Assembly: GCF_010974945.1 (NCBI RefSeq)
Contig: NZ_JAAIVB010000021.1
Coordinates: 1-64,000, forward strand
Reading direction: 5' to 3'
DNA from: Noviherbaspirillum galbum
GTDB taxonomy: Bacteria > Pseudomonadota > Gammaproteobacteria > Burkholderiales > Burkholderiaceae_D
Length of the DNA: 64,000 bases
The position numbers and the translations under genes were made by a program. Of this stretch, positions 29,535 through 37,810 are shown piece after piece. Under the pieces are notes generated by a model that had not been told where the DNA came from, did no database searches, and saw nothing but the letters and a program-made list of their open reading frames with translations. How positions within the stretch are numbered: the stretch's first letter is position 1; each line of letters starts with the position of its first letter.

Positions 29535-30953
29535 TCAGGTCATGCGGTTCTTCGACAGCGGCGGATTCCTGGAAAAATACTTGCGGATGCCCTTGAGGAC
29601 GGCGTCGGCCATCTGGTCCTGGTAGGCGTCGTCGCTGAGCTTGGCCTCTTCCTCCGGGTTGGAGATGAAGGCGGTCTCGATCAGGATGCTGGGAATGTCG
29701 GGCGCCTTGAGCACGGCGAACCCGGCCTGTTCCACCGCGCCCTTGTGCAGGCGGTTGATGCCGCCGATCTCGCCCAGCACCGCCTTGGCCAGCTTCAGGC
29801 TGTCATTGATCTGGGCGGTGGTCGAGAGGTCGAGCAGCACGCTGGCGAGCTGCCGGTCGTGCGTCTTGATGTTGACGCCGCCGATCAGGTCGGCAGCGTT
29901 CTCCTTGTTGGCAAGCCAGCGCGCGGCTGTCGAGGACGCGCCTTTTTCGGACAGCACGAACACCGACGAGCCGCGGGCGGTGGTTTCCACGAAGGCATCC
30001 GCATGGATGGAGACGAACAGGTCGGCCTGCACCTTGCGCGCCTTCTGCACGCGCACGTGCAGCGGCACGAAGTAATCGGCGTCGCGCGTCAGCAGCACCC
30101 GCATGTTGGGCTGCTGTTCGATCCTGGCCTTCAGGCGCTTGGCGATCGCCAGCACCACGTCCTTCTCGCGGCTGCCGCCGCGTCCCACGGCGCCCGGGTC
30201 CTCGCCGCCATGGCCCGGGTCGAGCGCGATGGTGATCATGCGGTTGACGACCTGCTTCTCCTCGAGGCCGGGCGTGTCGGTCTTCGCCGGCTGCACCGGC
30301 TGCCCGGGCTGGTGGGACGGTGGCAACGACGAGGTTGATGGCGCCGACGGCGTTTCCAGCGGCGAGGGTTGCGGCGGCCGGGTCTCGAGACGCAGTTCCG
30401 GCTTGGCCTCCGCCAGCGGCGGGACGTCGCCGGCCTTGTCGCGCGACCATTCACCCTTCTGGATCAGGGCCGCGATCGGATCGGGCGGATTCACCGGGTA
30501 AAGATCGAAGATCAGGCGGTGGCGGTAGTCGCCGACCGGGGGCAGGGTGAACAACTGGGGATTGACCTCTTCCTTGAGGTCGAACACCAGGCGCACCACG
30601 TTCGGCCGGTTCTGGCCGACGCGCACCTGGCGGATGTAGGGGTCGTTGGACTGGATCTTGGCAACGAGCTGCTTGAGAGTAGGATTGAGCTCGATGCCTT
30701 CGATGTCCACCACCAGGCGTTCCGGATCCTTGACGATGAAATGGCTGGTCTTGAGGTTGGAATCGTTTTCCAGCGTGACCCGGGTGTAGTCGTCCGCCGG
30801 CCAGACGCGGACGGCGAGGATCTGCGCCGCCCGCGCCGGCAGGGCCGACATGACGGACAGCAGCAGGGTGCCGCCGGCCTTGAGGACGGTGCGGCGGGAA
30901 CGGGATTTTACGGGGTGGGCGGAGTGAGCGCCGCAGTCAGTCGGTTCAAGCAT
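29535..30953 (-). CDS. amiC: N-acetylmuramoyl-L-alanine amidase AmiC
   Basis: Periplasmic amidase splitting septal peptidoglycan for daughter-cell separation. The 472-aa protein has a twin-arginine signal (SRSRRTVLKAGG), an AMIN domain (residues about 45-150), a Pro-rich linker and an Amidase_3 catalytic domain with the zinc ligand motif ALDPGHGGEDPGA, VSIHADAF and the final Glu in ILIETAFISN. The Tat signal matches E. coli AmiC. The start overlaps tsaE by 46 nt. Confidence 0.94.
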   Translation of the reverse strand: MLEPTDCGAHSAHPVKSRSRRTVLKAGGTLLLSVMSALPARAAQILAVRVWPADDYTRVTLENDSNLKTSHFIVKDPERLVVDIEGIELNPTLKQLVAKIQSNDPYIRQVRVGQNRPNVVRLVFDLKEEVNPQLFTLPPVGDYRHRLIFDLYPVNPPDPIAALIQKGEWSRDKAGDVPPLAEAKPELRLETRPPQPSPLETPSAPSTSSLPPSHQPGQPVQPAKTDTPGLEEKQVVNRMITIALDPGHGGEDPGAVGRGGSREKDVVLAIAKRLKARIEQQPNMRVLLTRDADYFVPLHVRVQKARKVQADLFVSIHADAFVETTARGSSVFVLSEKGASSTAARWLANKENAADLIGGVNIKTHDRQLASVLLDLSTTAQINDSLKLAKAVLGEIGGINRLHKGAVEQAGFAVLKAPDIPSILIETAFISNPEEEAKLSDDAYQDQMADAVLKGIRKYFSRNPPLSKNRMT

Positions 30954-31429
30954 TGCATGCCTTGGTCGGAAAGCGCCTGCAATTCTATCTCACGCCCTTG
31001 TCCGGCAATGCTTAGAAGAATCATGATGTCGGGGGATGGCAACACCGGCCCCGCTTTTTCCGGCCACTCGACGATGCAGATGGTGTCGTTGCCGAAGTAT
31101 TCACGGAAGCCGGCATCGAGGAATTCCTCCGGACTGGCGAGGCGATACAGGTCGAAGTGAACAACGTCGACCCGTTGATTCCCGATGACAACGGAATACG
31201 GTTCGGCAAGAGTATAGGTGGGGCTCCTGACCGGGCCGCGGTGGCCGGCAGCCTGCAGCATGGCGCGGGTGAGCGCGGTCTTGCCCGCGCCGAGGTTGCC
31301 GCGCAGCTGGATGTGCAGGCCCGGCGCGAGGGCGCGCGCGAACGCGGCGCCGAACGCGACGGTGTCGGCTTCCGCCGGCAAGTGGAACTGCAGATGAGGG
31401 GCCTGCAAATGAGTCTGGTTGGGCTGCAT
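30908..31429 (-). CDS. tsaE: tRNA t6A biosynthesis ATPase TsaE
   Basis: P-loop ATPase required for the TsaBDE complex that makes t6A37. The 173-aa protein has Walker A GNLGAGKTALTR, the switch segment SPTYTLAEPY and the Walker B-like DLYRLASPEEF. Its partner tsaD is in the same window at 50.9-52 kb. It is divergent from queG with a 37-nt gap. Confidence 0.95.
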   Translation of the reverse strand: MQPNQTHLQAPHLQFHLPAEADTVAFGAAFARALAPGLHIQLRGNLGAGKTALTRAMLQAAGHRGPVRSPTYTLAEPYSVVIGNQRVDVVHFDLYRLASPEEFLDAGFREYFGNDTICIVEWPEKAGPVLPSPDIMILLSIAGQGREIELQALSDQGMQCLNRLTAALTPPTP

Positions 31430-31466
31430 CTCTTAAAATGGCGGTTTTGACGACGCGCTGCTTGGA

Positions 31467-32582
31467 ATGATGCTCGATGATGAAAAACTGGCCACGCTGG
31501 CCCTCGCCATCAAGGCCTGGGGCCGGGAGCTTGGCTTCGCCGGCATCGGCATCGCCGGCATCGACCTGTCGGATGCCGAGCCCGGGCTGCAAGCCTGGCT
31601 GGATGCCGGCCATCATGGCGAGATGGATTATATGGCAGCTCACGGCCTCAAGCGCGCCCGCCCGGCAGAGCTGGTGCCCGGCACCATGCGGGTGATCACT
31701 GCCAGGATGAATTACCTGCCCCGGGACGCCGGCCCCGACTGGCGCGAACGGGAACGGGACCGCGCCGCCGCCCCCGGCGAAGCGGTGATCTCGATCTATG
31801 CCCGCGGGCGCGATTACCACAAGGTGCTCCGCACCCGGCTGCAGCGCCTGGCCGACCGCATCCGCGCCGAGATCGGCGAGTTCGGCTACCGCGCCTTCAC
31901 CGATTCCGCGCCGGTGATGGAAGCCGAACTGGCGGAGCGTTCCGGCATCGGCTGGCGCGGCAAGCATACCTTGCTGCTCCACCGCGAGGCCGGCTCCCTG
32001 TTCTTCCTCGGCGAGATCCTGACCGACCTGCCGCTTCCGGTGGACCCGCCCGCGACGCGCCATTGCGGCCAGTGCACCGCCTGCATCGATGTCTGCCCGA
32101 CCCAGGCCATCCTCGGCCCGTACCGGCTCGACGCCCGGCGCTGCATTTCCTACCTCACGATCGAACTCAAGGGCAGCATCCCGCCGGAGTTCCGGCCGAT
32201 GATCGGCAACCGGGTCTACGGCTGCGACGACTGCCAGCTCGCCTGCCCCTGGAACAAGTTCGCCCAGGCCGCCGGCGTGGACGACTTCGCGGTGCGCAAC
32301 GGCCTCGACCAGGCGTCGATGACAACCTTGTTCCAGTGGGACGAAGACGAATTCAACCGCCGGCTGGAAGGAAGCCCGATCCGGCGCATCGGCCATGAGC
32401 GCTGGCTGCGCAATCTCGCGGTCGGGCTCGGCAATGCCTTGCGCCAGGCCGGCGAACCGGCGCTGGCCGACGCCATCCGGACGGCGCTGCAGGCGCGCGC
32501 CGGGCATCCATCAGCGCTGGTGCGCGAGCACGTGCAATGGGCGCTGGAGCAGGAAGGACAAGGCGCGCCAGCCGGCGCCTGA
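31467..32582 (+). CDS. queG: Epoxyqueuosine reductase QueG
   Basis: Cobalamin- and Fe-S-dependent enzyme for the last step of queuosine synthesis in tRNA. The 371-aa protein carries two 4Fe-4S motifs, HCGQCTACIDVCPTQAI (residues about 198-214) and CDDCQLACPWNKFAQ (about 252-266), plus the N-terminal region typical of QueG. The tsaE/queG divergent pair is common in Betaproteobacteria. Confidence 0.95.
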   Translation: MMLDDEKLATLALAIKAWGRELGFAGIGIAGIDLSDAEPGLQAWLDAGHHGEMDYMAAHGLKRARPAELVPGTMRVITARMNYLPRDAGPDWRERERDRAAAPGEAVISIYARGRDYHKVLRTRLQRLADRIRAEIGEFGYRAFTDSAPVMEAELAERSGIGWRGKHTLLLHREAGSLFFLGEILTDLPLPVDPPATRHCGQCTACIDVCPTQAILGPYRLDARRCISYLTIELKGSIPPEFRPMIGNRVYGCDDCQLACPWNKFAQAAGVDDFAVRNGLDQASMTTLFQWDEDEFNRRLEGSPIRRIGHERWLRNLAVGLGNALRQAGEPALADAIRTALQARAGHPSALVREHVQWALEQEGQGAPAGA

Positions 32583-32669
32583 ATCCATTAGCCTCGATTA
32601 ATTCTTGTCCCGCCGCGCCGGGTCAATTGGCAACATCGCTGCAATTCGTAACCCGTTGAGCGATCTGCC

Positions 32670-33725
32670 ATGAAGTCGATCAGATACCTTTCCCTCGTCA
32701 AAACCGCGATCACCGCCATCGGGCTTGCCTGCACGGCCATCGTTGCCGGCGCGGCCGATGACTCCCTCAAGCCGACCAGGGAAGACCGGAAATGGCTGAT
32801 GCCCAGGACGCCGCCCGCGCCGGCCGACAACCAGCCCAACGCCGCCCGCGTCGCGCTCGGCAAGGCCCTGTTCTTCGATACGCGCCTTTCCGCCGACGGC
32901 AACATGGCGTGCGCGAGCTGCCACAACCCCATGTACGGCTGGTCCGACGGGCTGGGCACCGCGCGCGGCAACAAGAGCAAGGTGCTGGGCCGGGCCTCGC
33001 CGACCATCGTCAACGCCGCCTACAACAGCATCCAGATGTGGGACGGCCGCAAGGCATCGCTGGAAGACCAGGCCATGGGACCGATGGAATCGGCCGACGA
33101 AATGGCGGCCGACATCGAAGCCATGTTCAAGTGGCTCAACGGCGAGCCTGCCTACAAGGCGATGTTTGCCAAGGCCTACCCCCGGGAAGCCATCGACGCC
33201 AAGACCCTGTCCAAGGCGATCGCGTCCTTCGAGCGCACGGTGGTGTCGACTACCTCGCCCTTCGACCGCTGGGTCGCCGGCGACGCGCGGGCCATGACAA
33301 AGCAGCAGGTGCTCGGCTTCCGCCTGTTCAGCGATCCGGCCAAGGGCAACTGCGCTTCCTGCCACCAGGCGCCCAACTTCACTGACAACGGCTTCCACAA
33401 CATCGGCCTGGCTTCCTACGGCGACGGCCACGGCGACGCCGGACGCTTCGCCATCAAGCCGCTGCCTTCCATGCGCGGCGCCTTCAAGACCCCGACGCTG
33501 CGCGACGTGGCGCTGACCGGTCCGTATTTCCACGATGGTTCGGCAAAGACGCTTGCCGACGTCATGGAGCATTACCGGCGCGGCGGCCACAACAAGCTCG
33601 ACCTGTCGCCCAACGTCCGCCCGCTGGCGCTGAGCGACGATGAATCCGCGGCAATCGTCGCCTTCATGGAAGCGCTCACCAGCAAGCCGAAGGCGGTGAC
33701 GCTGCCGCGGCTGCCAGCCTATTGA
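32670..33725 (+). CDS. Di-heme cytochrome-c peroxidase (MauG/CcpA family)
   Basis: 351 residues with a Sec signal (residues 1-28). Two CXXCH heme sites are at C81-H85 (CASCHNPMYGWSDG) and C228-H232 (CASCHQAPNFTDNG). The fold would reduce hydrogen peroxide in the periplasm with electrons from a small carrier; MauG-like oxidases share the layout. It is followed 30 nt later by a cupredoxin and then a cytochrome c, both plausible electron donors. Confidence 0.9.
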   Translation: MKSIRYLSLVKTAITAIGLACTAIVAGAADDSLKPTREDRKWLMPRTPPAPADNQPNAARVALGKALFFDTRLSADGNMACASCHNPMYGWSDGLGTARGNKSKVLGRASPTIVNAAYNSIQMWDGRKASLEDQAMGPMESADEMAADIEAMFKWLNGEPAYKAMFAKAYPREAIDAKTLSKAIASFERTVVSTTSPFDRWVAGDARAMTKQQVLGFRLFSDPAKGNCASCHQAPNFTDNGFHNIGLASYGDGHGDAGRFAIKPLPSMRGAFKTPTLRDVALTGPYFHDGSAKTLADVMEHYRRGGHNKLDLSPNVRPLALSDDESAAIVAFMEALTSKPKAVTLPRLPAY

Positions 33726-33755
33726 CCGTTCACCCGCTCCGAATCGAGGATCACC

Positions 33756-34076
33756 ATGAAATCCATGCTCTTCGCCATGCTGTCCGCCGCGCTCCTGGTC
33801 TCGCTGGGCGCCCGCGCCGCGGACCTGGAAATCATCCAGAAGGACAAGAAGTTTTCCCAGAAATCGGCCTCGGTCAAGGTCGGCGACGTCATCAGCTTCA
33901 AGAACGAAGACCCTTACGTTCACAACATCTTCTCCCTGTCCGACACGAAGATGTTCGACCTGGGTTCCTATACCCAGGGCCAGGCAAAGAAGGTCAGCTT
34001 CGACAAGCCCGGGACGGTGGAAATCGAATGCGCCATCCACCCCGACATGAAGATGACGGTCGAGGTCAAGAAGTGA
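33756..34076 (+). CDS. Plastocyanin/azurin-like cupredoxin
   Basis: 106 residues with a signal peptide ending ARAAD. The type-1 copper ligand set is visible: H56 in VHNIFS, C92, H95 and M98 in CAIHPDM. It is a small periplasmic electron carrier of the amicyanin/pseudoazurin type. It lies between the di-heme peroxidase and a cytochrome c, so it may feed electrons to the peroxidase. Its stop overlaps the next gene's GTG start. Confidence 0.9.
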   Translation: MKSMLFAMLSAALLVSLGARAADLEIIQKDKKFSQKSASVKVGDVISFKNEDPYVHNIFSLSDTKMFDLGSYTQGQAKKVSFDKPGTVEIECAIHPDMKMTVEVKK

Positions 34077-34486
34077 GGCGGATCGCCGGCCTGGCCCTGG
34101 CTGGCATGGTCGTCACGTACGGCTTCTGCGGCTGGCCGGCGCCGGCGCTGGCCAGCGAGGAGTCCTCCGCCGTCATGCCGAAGGACAGCCTGGAAACCTC
34201 GGTTCACCGGGGAGGCATCGTGTTCCAGCATTACTGCGCGCAGTGCCATGGCGTGAAGGGCGACGGCAAGGGCCGTATGGCGAGGCTCTACGATCCGCGT
34301 CCGGCCAACCTCATGGAAAGCGACAAGAACGACGACTACAAGCAACTGATCATCCGCCTGGGCGGCAAGGCGATAGGGCGCTCGGAATTCATGCCGCCCT
34401 GGGGCGCGGAACTGACCGACGAGCAGACAGCGGACGTGGTCGCCTATCTGCGGTCCATCCACGTCGATGCCCATTCCGCCCAATAG
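34073..34486 (+). CDS. Class I cytochrome c
   Basis: 137 residues from a GTG that overlaps the cupredoxin stop (GTGA). The signal peptide covers about residues 1-28 (AGLALAGMVVTYGF). The heme site is CAQCHG (C55-H59), and the likely axial Met is in SEFMPPWG. The TADVVAYLRSIH end is typical of small monoheme cytochromes. The overlap argues for co-translation with the cupredoxin. Confidence 0.88.
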   Translation: MRRIAGLALAGMVVTYGFCGWPAPALASEESSAVMPKDSLETSVHRGGIVFQHYCAQCHGVKGDGKGRMARLYDPRPANLMESDKNDDYKQLIIRLGGKAIGRSEFMPPWGAELTDEQTADVVAYLRSIHVDAHSAQ

Positions 34487-34514
34487 AACGAGCGCCCCAC
34501 AGAACGAGGTTGCC

Positions 34515-36203
34515 ATGCGATTTCCCCGACTCAGCATCCGCGCGAAACTGGCCATCGGCTTCGGCGCGATCGTGGTGCTCATTCTCGCCATGCTGGCCGC
34601 CGCGATATTCAATTTCTCGCGGTTCCAGCGCGCCAACGAATTGAACACGCTTTCCTACCGCACCATGGAAGAAACCCATGGCCTGCTTGAAAGCCTCAAC
34701 GGCATACAGACCGGCGAGCGCGGTTTCGCGCTGACCGGCATGGAAGGCTACCTCGCTCCCGCCGAACGCGGCAAGTCGTCATTCGACCGGCGCATGGCGC
34801 GCGCCATGCAGCTGACCGCGGCCAACGCGGAACAGCAGGGTCGCCTGCAGCAGCTCGAACAGGCGGAAAAGCAATGGCTGAAGTTGGCCATCGAACCGGT
34901 GCTGAAGATGCGCAAGGGCGTCACCGCCGGCGCGATCCAGATGGATTCCCTGGTGCAGTTCGAACAGGGCGGGCGCGGCGAGGAACTGATGACCGACATG
35001 CGCAAGATGCTCGACGAAATCAATGCCGTGGAAGCCGCATCGCGCGAGACCCGTTCGCGGGAAGCCGATGTCCTGCAGGGCGCCACCGAGGTGATCCTCA
35101 TCGGCGGCGGCGTGCTGGTGGCGGCGATGGCATCCATCATCGCCATGGTCCTGATCCGCAGCATCGTGAAGCCGCTGGCGCAGGCGGTTCGCGTTGCCGA
35201 AACCGTCGCCGCGGGCGACCTGTCCAGCCACATCGAGGTCGGCACCGGCGGCGAGACCGGCCAGCTCCTGTCCGCCCTGAAGAACATGCACGACGGCCTG
35301 GAAGACATCGTCGAGCGCGTGCGCACCGGCACCGACGCGATCTCCATCGCCGCCACGGAAATCGCCGATGGCAACAGCAATCTGTCGGCCCGCACCGAGA
35401 CCCAGTCCACCTCGCTCGAAAAAACCTCGGCGGCCATCGGCGTCCTGACCGAGGCGGTGCACAAGAACGCCGACAATGCGCAGCAGGCCAATACCCTGGC
35501 GAGCTCCGCCTGCGGCCAGGCGCGAAACGCCGGCGACGTGGTGCGCAAGGTGGTCGACAACATGGCCTCGATCCGCGACAGTTCGCGCAAGATCACCGAC
35601 ATCATCGCCGTGATCGACGGCATCGCCTTCCAGACGAACATCCTGGCGCTCAACGCCGCCGTCGAGGCGGCCCGCGCCGGCGAGCAGGGACGCGGCTTTG
35701 CCGTGGTGGCCGCCGAAGTGCGCAACCTGTCGCAACGCTCGGTCACGGCGGCCAAGGAAATCAAGGCGCTGATCACCGATTCGGTCAGCAACGTCGATGC
35801 CGGCAGCGCCCTGGTCGACGAGGCGGGCAAGGTCATGGGCGAAGTCGTTTCCTCGGTCATGCATGTCGCCGGCATCATGGGCGACATCGCTTCCGCCAGC
35901 GAGGAACAGCGGTCCGGCATCGACAACGTGAGGCAGGCCATCGGCATGATGGATGGCATGACGCAGCAGAACGCGGCGCTGGTGGAAGAAGCCGCGGCCG
36001 CGGCGATGAGCATGCGCGAGCAGGCGGCAACGTTGAGCGCCGCGGTGCGGGCCTTTACCTTGTCCGGGGATGCCGGGGCGGAAGGCGGCGGGAGCAGGGA
36101 AGGCTTGGCACCGGGGGAAGCGCCCGCGCGCATCTTGCGCGGCATGCCGGAACCGGAGGCTGCCCGGCCGGCCGCCATGTTGCGCCTGGTCGGACGAGGC
36201 TAG
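34515..36203 (+). CDS. Methyl-accepting chemotaxis protein with CHASE3-like sensor
   Basis: 562 residues from the ATG at 34515, with GAGG 6 nt upstream. TM1 (about 12-32) is followed by a periplasmic helical domain with the CHASE3 pattern (LNGIQTGERGFALTGMEGYL), TM2 (about 193-215), HAMP, and a signalling hairpin with [20 protein letters not shown]. The C-terminal ~50 residues are a Gly/Ala/Pro-rich tail. It follows the cytochrome c by 28 nt, so it is probably expressed with the periplasmic redox genes. Confidence 0.92.
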   Translation: MRFPRLSIRAKLAIGFGAIVVLILAMLAAAIFNFSRFQRANELNTLSYRTMEETHGLLESLNGIQTGERGFALTGMEGYLAPAERGKSSFDRRMARAMQLTAANAEQQGRLQQLEQAEKQWLKLAIEPVLKMRKGVTAGAIQMDSLVQFEQGGRGEELMTDMRKMLDEINAVEAASRETRSREADVLQGATEVILIGGGVLVAAMASIIAMVLIRSIVKPLAQAVRVAETVAAGDLSSHIEVGTGGETGQLLSALKNMHDGLEDIVERVRTGTDAISIAATEIADGNSNLSARTETQSTSLEKTSAAIGVLTEAVHKNADNAQQANTLASSACGQARNAGDVVRKVVDNMASIRDSSRKITDIIAVIDGIAFQTNILALNAAVEAARAGEQGRGFAVVAAEVRNLSQRSVTAAKEIKALITDSVSNVDAGSALVDEAGKVMGEVVSSVMHVAGIMGDIASASEEQRSGIDNVRQAIGMMDGMTQQNAALVEEAAAAAMSMREQAATLSAAVRAFTLSGDAGAEGGGSREGLAPGEAPARILRGMPEPEAARPAAMLRLVGRG

Positions 36204-36235
36204 GGCAAGTCTAAGCCAAGGCTAGGGCAAGGCGG

Positions 36236-37126
36236 TCAGCCCGCGAGCGCCATCCATATCGGCACGGTGACGATCGAAATCACCGTGCCGGCGGAAATCA
36301 GGAACGCGACATACGGGCCGTTTCCTCCCATCCGGGCCGCCAGCACGTAGGCGCTGGACGCGGTCGGCAGGGCGCAGAACGCGGCGACGATGCGCAGTTG
36401 CAGCATCGGCAGGCCGGCCCAGCGCGCCAGCGCGAGGCCGATGGCGGGCACCAGCAACAGTTTCACCACCAGGAACCAGGCGGCAAGAGGCTTGGATTCC
36501 TGCAGGCCCGACAGGCGCAGGCCTGCGCCGACCGCGATCAGGCCGAGGGCGATCGATGCGCTGCCCATGCGCGACAGCGTCGCGCCGACTACTTCCGGCA
36601 CATGCAATCCCGCGATGTTGAACGCCATGCCGCTCGCCGTTGCCACCAGCAGGGGATTCTTCATGAGTTCCTTGAGCAGGCCGCCGCTGCGGTGAACGAG
36701 CGCATGCACGGCGGCCGTGTTACAGAGGGGCACGGCGAAGCCGATGATCAGCGCCATCAGGCTGGTGCCCGCGTCGCCGGCCAGCCGCGAGGCGACCGCC
36801 AGGCCGATGTACGAATTGAACCGGAACGCGGTCTGGACGCCGGACTCGAACACCATCGGCCCCGCGCGAAGCAAGGGCTTGCCCAGCCATCCCAGCGCGA
36901 TGCCGGCGACCGTGGCGCCGAGGGCGACCTCCAGCATCCGGCTGGTGCTGCCGAAATCAAGCGGCGTGCGGGCGGTGGAGTAGAACAGCAGCGCCGGGAA
37001 CAGGAAGTAGTAGATCAGCTTTTCCAGGCCCGCCCAGAACGGCGTTCCCCAGTCGGTGAACCGCACCAGCAGGAAACCCAGCAGAATCAGGGCGAAGTCG
37101 GGAAGCAGGATGGTGGCGACGGTCAT
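36236..37126 (-). CDS. AEC-family permease (auxin efflux carrier superfamily)
   Basis: 296 residues with about ten membrane segments. It starts TVATILLPDFALILLGFLLV and has PTASSAYVLAARMGG in the C-terminal half, as in bacterial AEC members that move organic acids such as malate or malonate. It begins 5 nt after the response-regulator stop, placing it in the two-component operon next to a dicarboxylate-type TRAP system. Confidence 0.9.
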   Translation of the reverse strand: MTVATILLPDFALILLGFLLVRFTDWGTPFWAGLEKLIYYFLFPALLFYSTARTPLDFGSTSRMLEVALGATVAGIALGWLGKPLLRAGPMVFESGVQTAFRFNSYIGLAVASRLAGDAGTSLMALIIGFAVPLCNTAAVHALVHRSGGLLKELMKNPLLVATASGMAFNIAGLHVPEVVGATLSRMGSASIALGLIAVGAGLRLSGLQESKPLAAWFLVVKLLLVPAIGLALARWAGLPMLQLRIVAAFCALPTASSAYVLAARMGGNGPYVAFLISAGTVISIVTVPIWMALAG

Positions 37127-37131
37127 GGCGC

Positions 37132-37722
37132 TTACTTCAGCAGGCGAGCGAGTTCGACCGCGGTCTTCACGTTCATCTTGTCGAAGATGTGAGCGCGGTG
37201 GACCTCGACGGTGCGCATGCTGATGCCGAGCTCGTCGGCGATCACCTTGTTCATCTTGCCTGCCAGGATCAGGTCGAGCACTTCCCGCTCGCGGGTGGAC
37301 AGCGTGGCGAGGCGGGATTCGACTTCCGCCATCGCGCCGGCATCGCGCGACGCCGCGAGGGCTTCCTCGACGCGGTCCATGAGCTTGTTGTCGTTGAAGG
37401 GTTTTTCGCAGAAGTCGAAGGCGCCGCGCTTGAGCGCATCGACCGCCATCGGCACGTCGCCGTGGCCGGTCAGGAAGATCACCGGCACGCGCCGCGTCAG
37501 GCCGCGGCCGGCAAGCGCATCGAACAGCGCGACACCGTTCATGTCAGGCATGCGCACGTCGAGCAGCAGGCAGTCGCCTTGCGGATCGAATTTTTCCAGG
37601 CCGTCGAGCATGGCCAGGAAGGCGCCGGCGCTGTCGTATCCTGCCGCCGTCATGCCCCTCGTCCGCGCCAGCCATGCCAGGGCATCCCGGATCACTTCTT
37701 CGTCATCGACTATGTGCAGCAT
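37132..37722 (-). CDS. FixJ/DctR-type response regulator
   Basis: 196 residues. The receiver domain has the acidic pocket in HIVDDEEVI, phospho-acceptor Asp in LLLDVRMPDMNG, Thr in VIFLTGHGD and Lys in FCEKPFND. The LuxR-type HTH at the C-terminus reads LSTREREVLDLILAGKMNKVIADELGIS. The arrangement beside a PAS kinase and divergent dctPQM matches DctS-DctR of Rhodobacter capsulatus. A role in controlling the TRAP genes and the AEC permease is inferred from this. Confidence 0.9.
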   Translation of the reverse strand: MLHIVDDEEVIRDALAWLARTRGMTAAGYDSAGAFLAMLDGLEKFDPQGDCLLLDVRMPDMNGVALFDALAGRGLTRRVPVIFLTGHGDVPMAVDALKRGAFDFCEKPFNDNKLMDRVEEALAASRDAGAMAEVESRLATLSTREREVLDLILAGKMNKVIADELGISMRTVEVHRAHIFDKMNVKTAVELARLLK

Positions 37723-37810
37723 CGCGTCTCCGTGGGACGGCGTCGCGCCGGCGGCCGTCCCGTTGTCATGTTTCCTGCAGCGATTATAGGCGATGCCGCC
37801 AAGGCAATCG

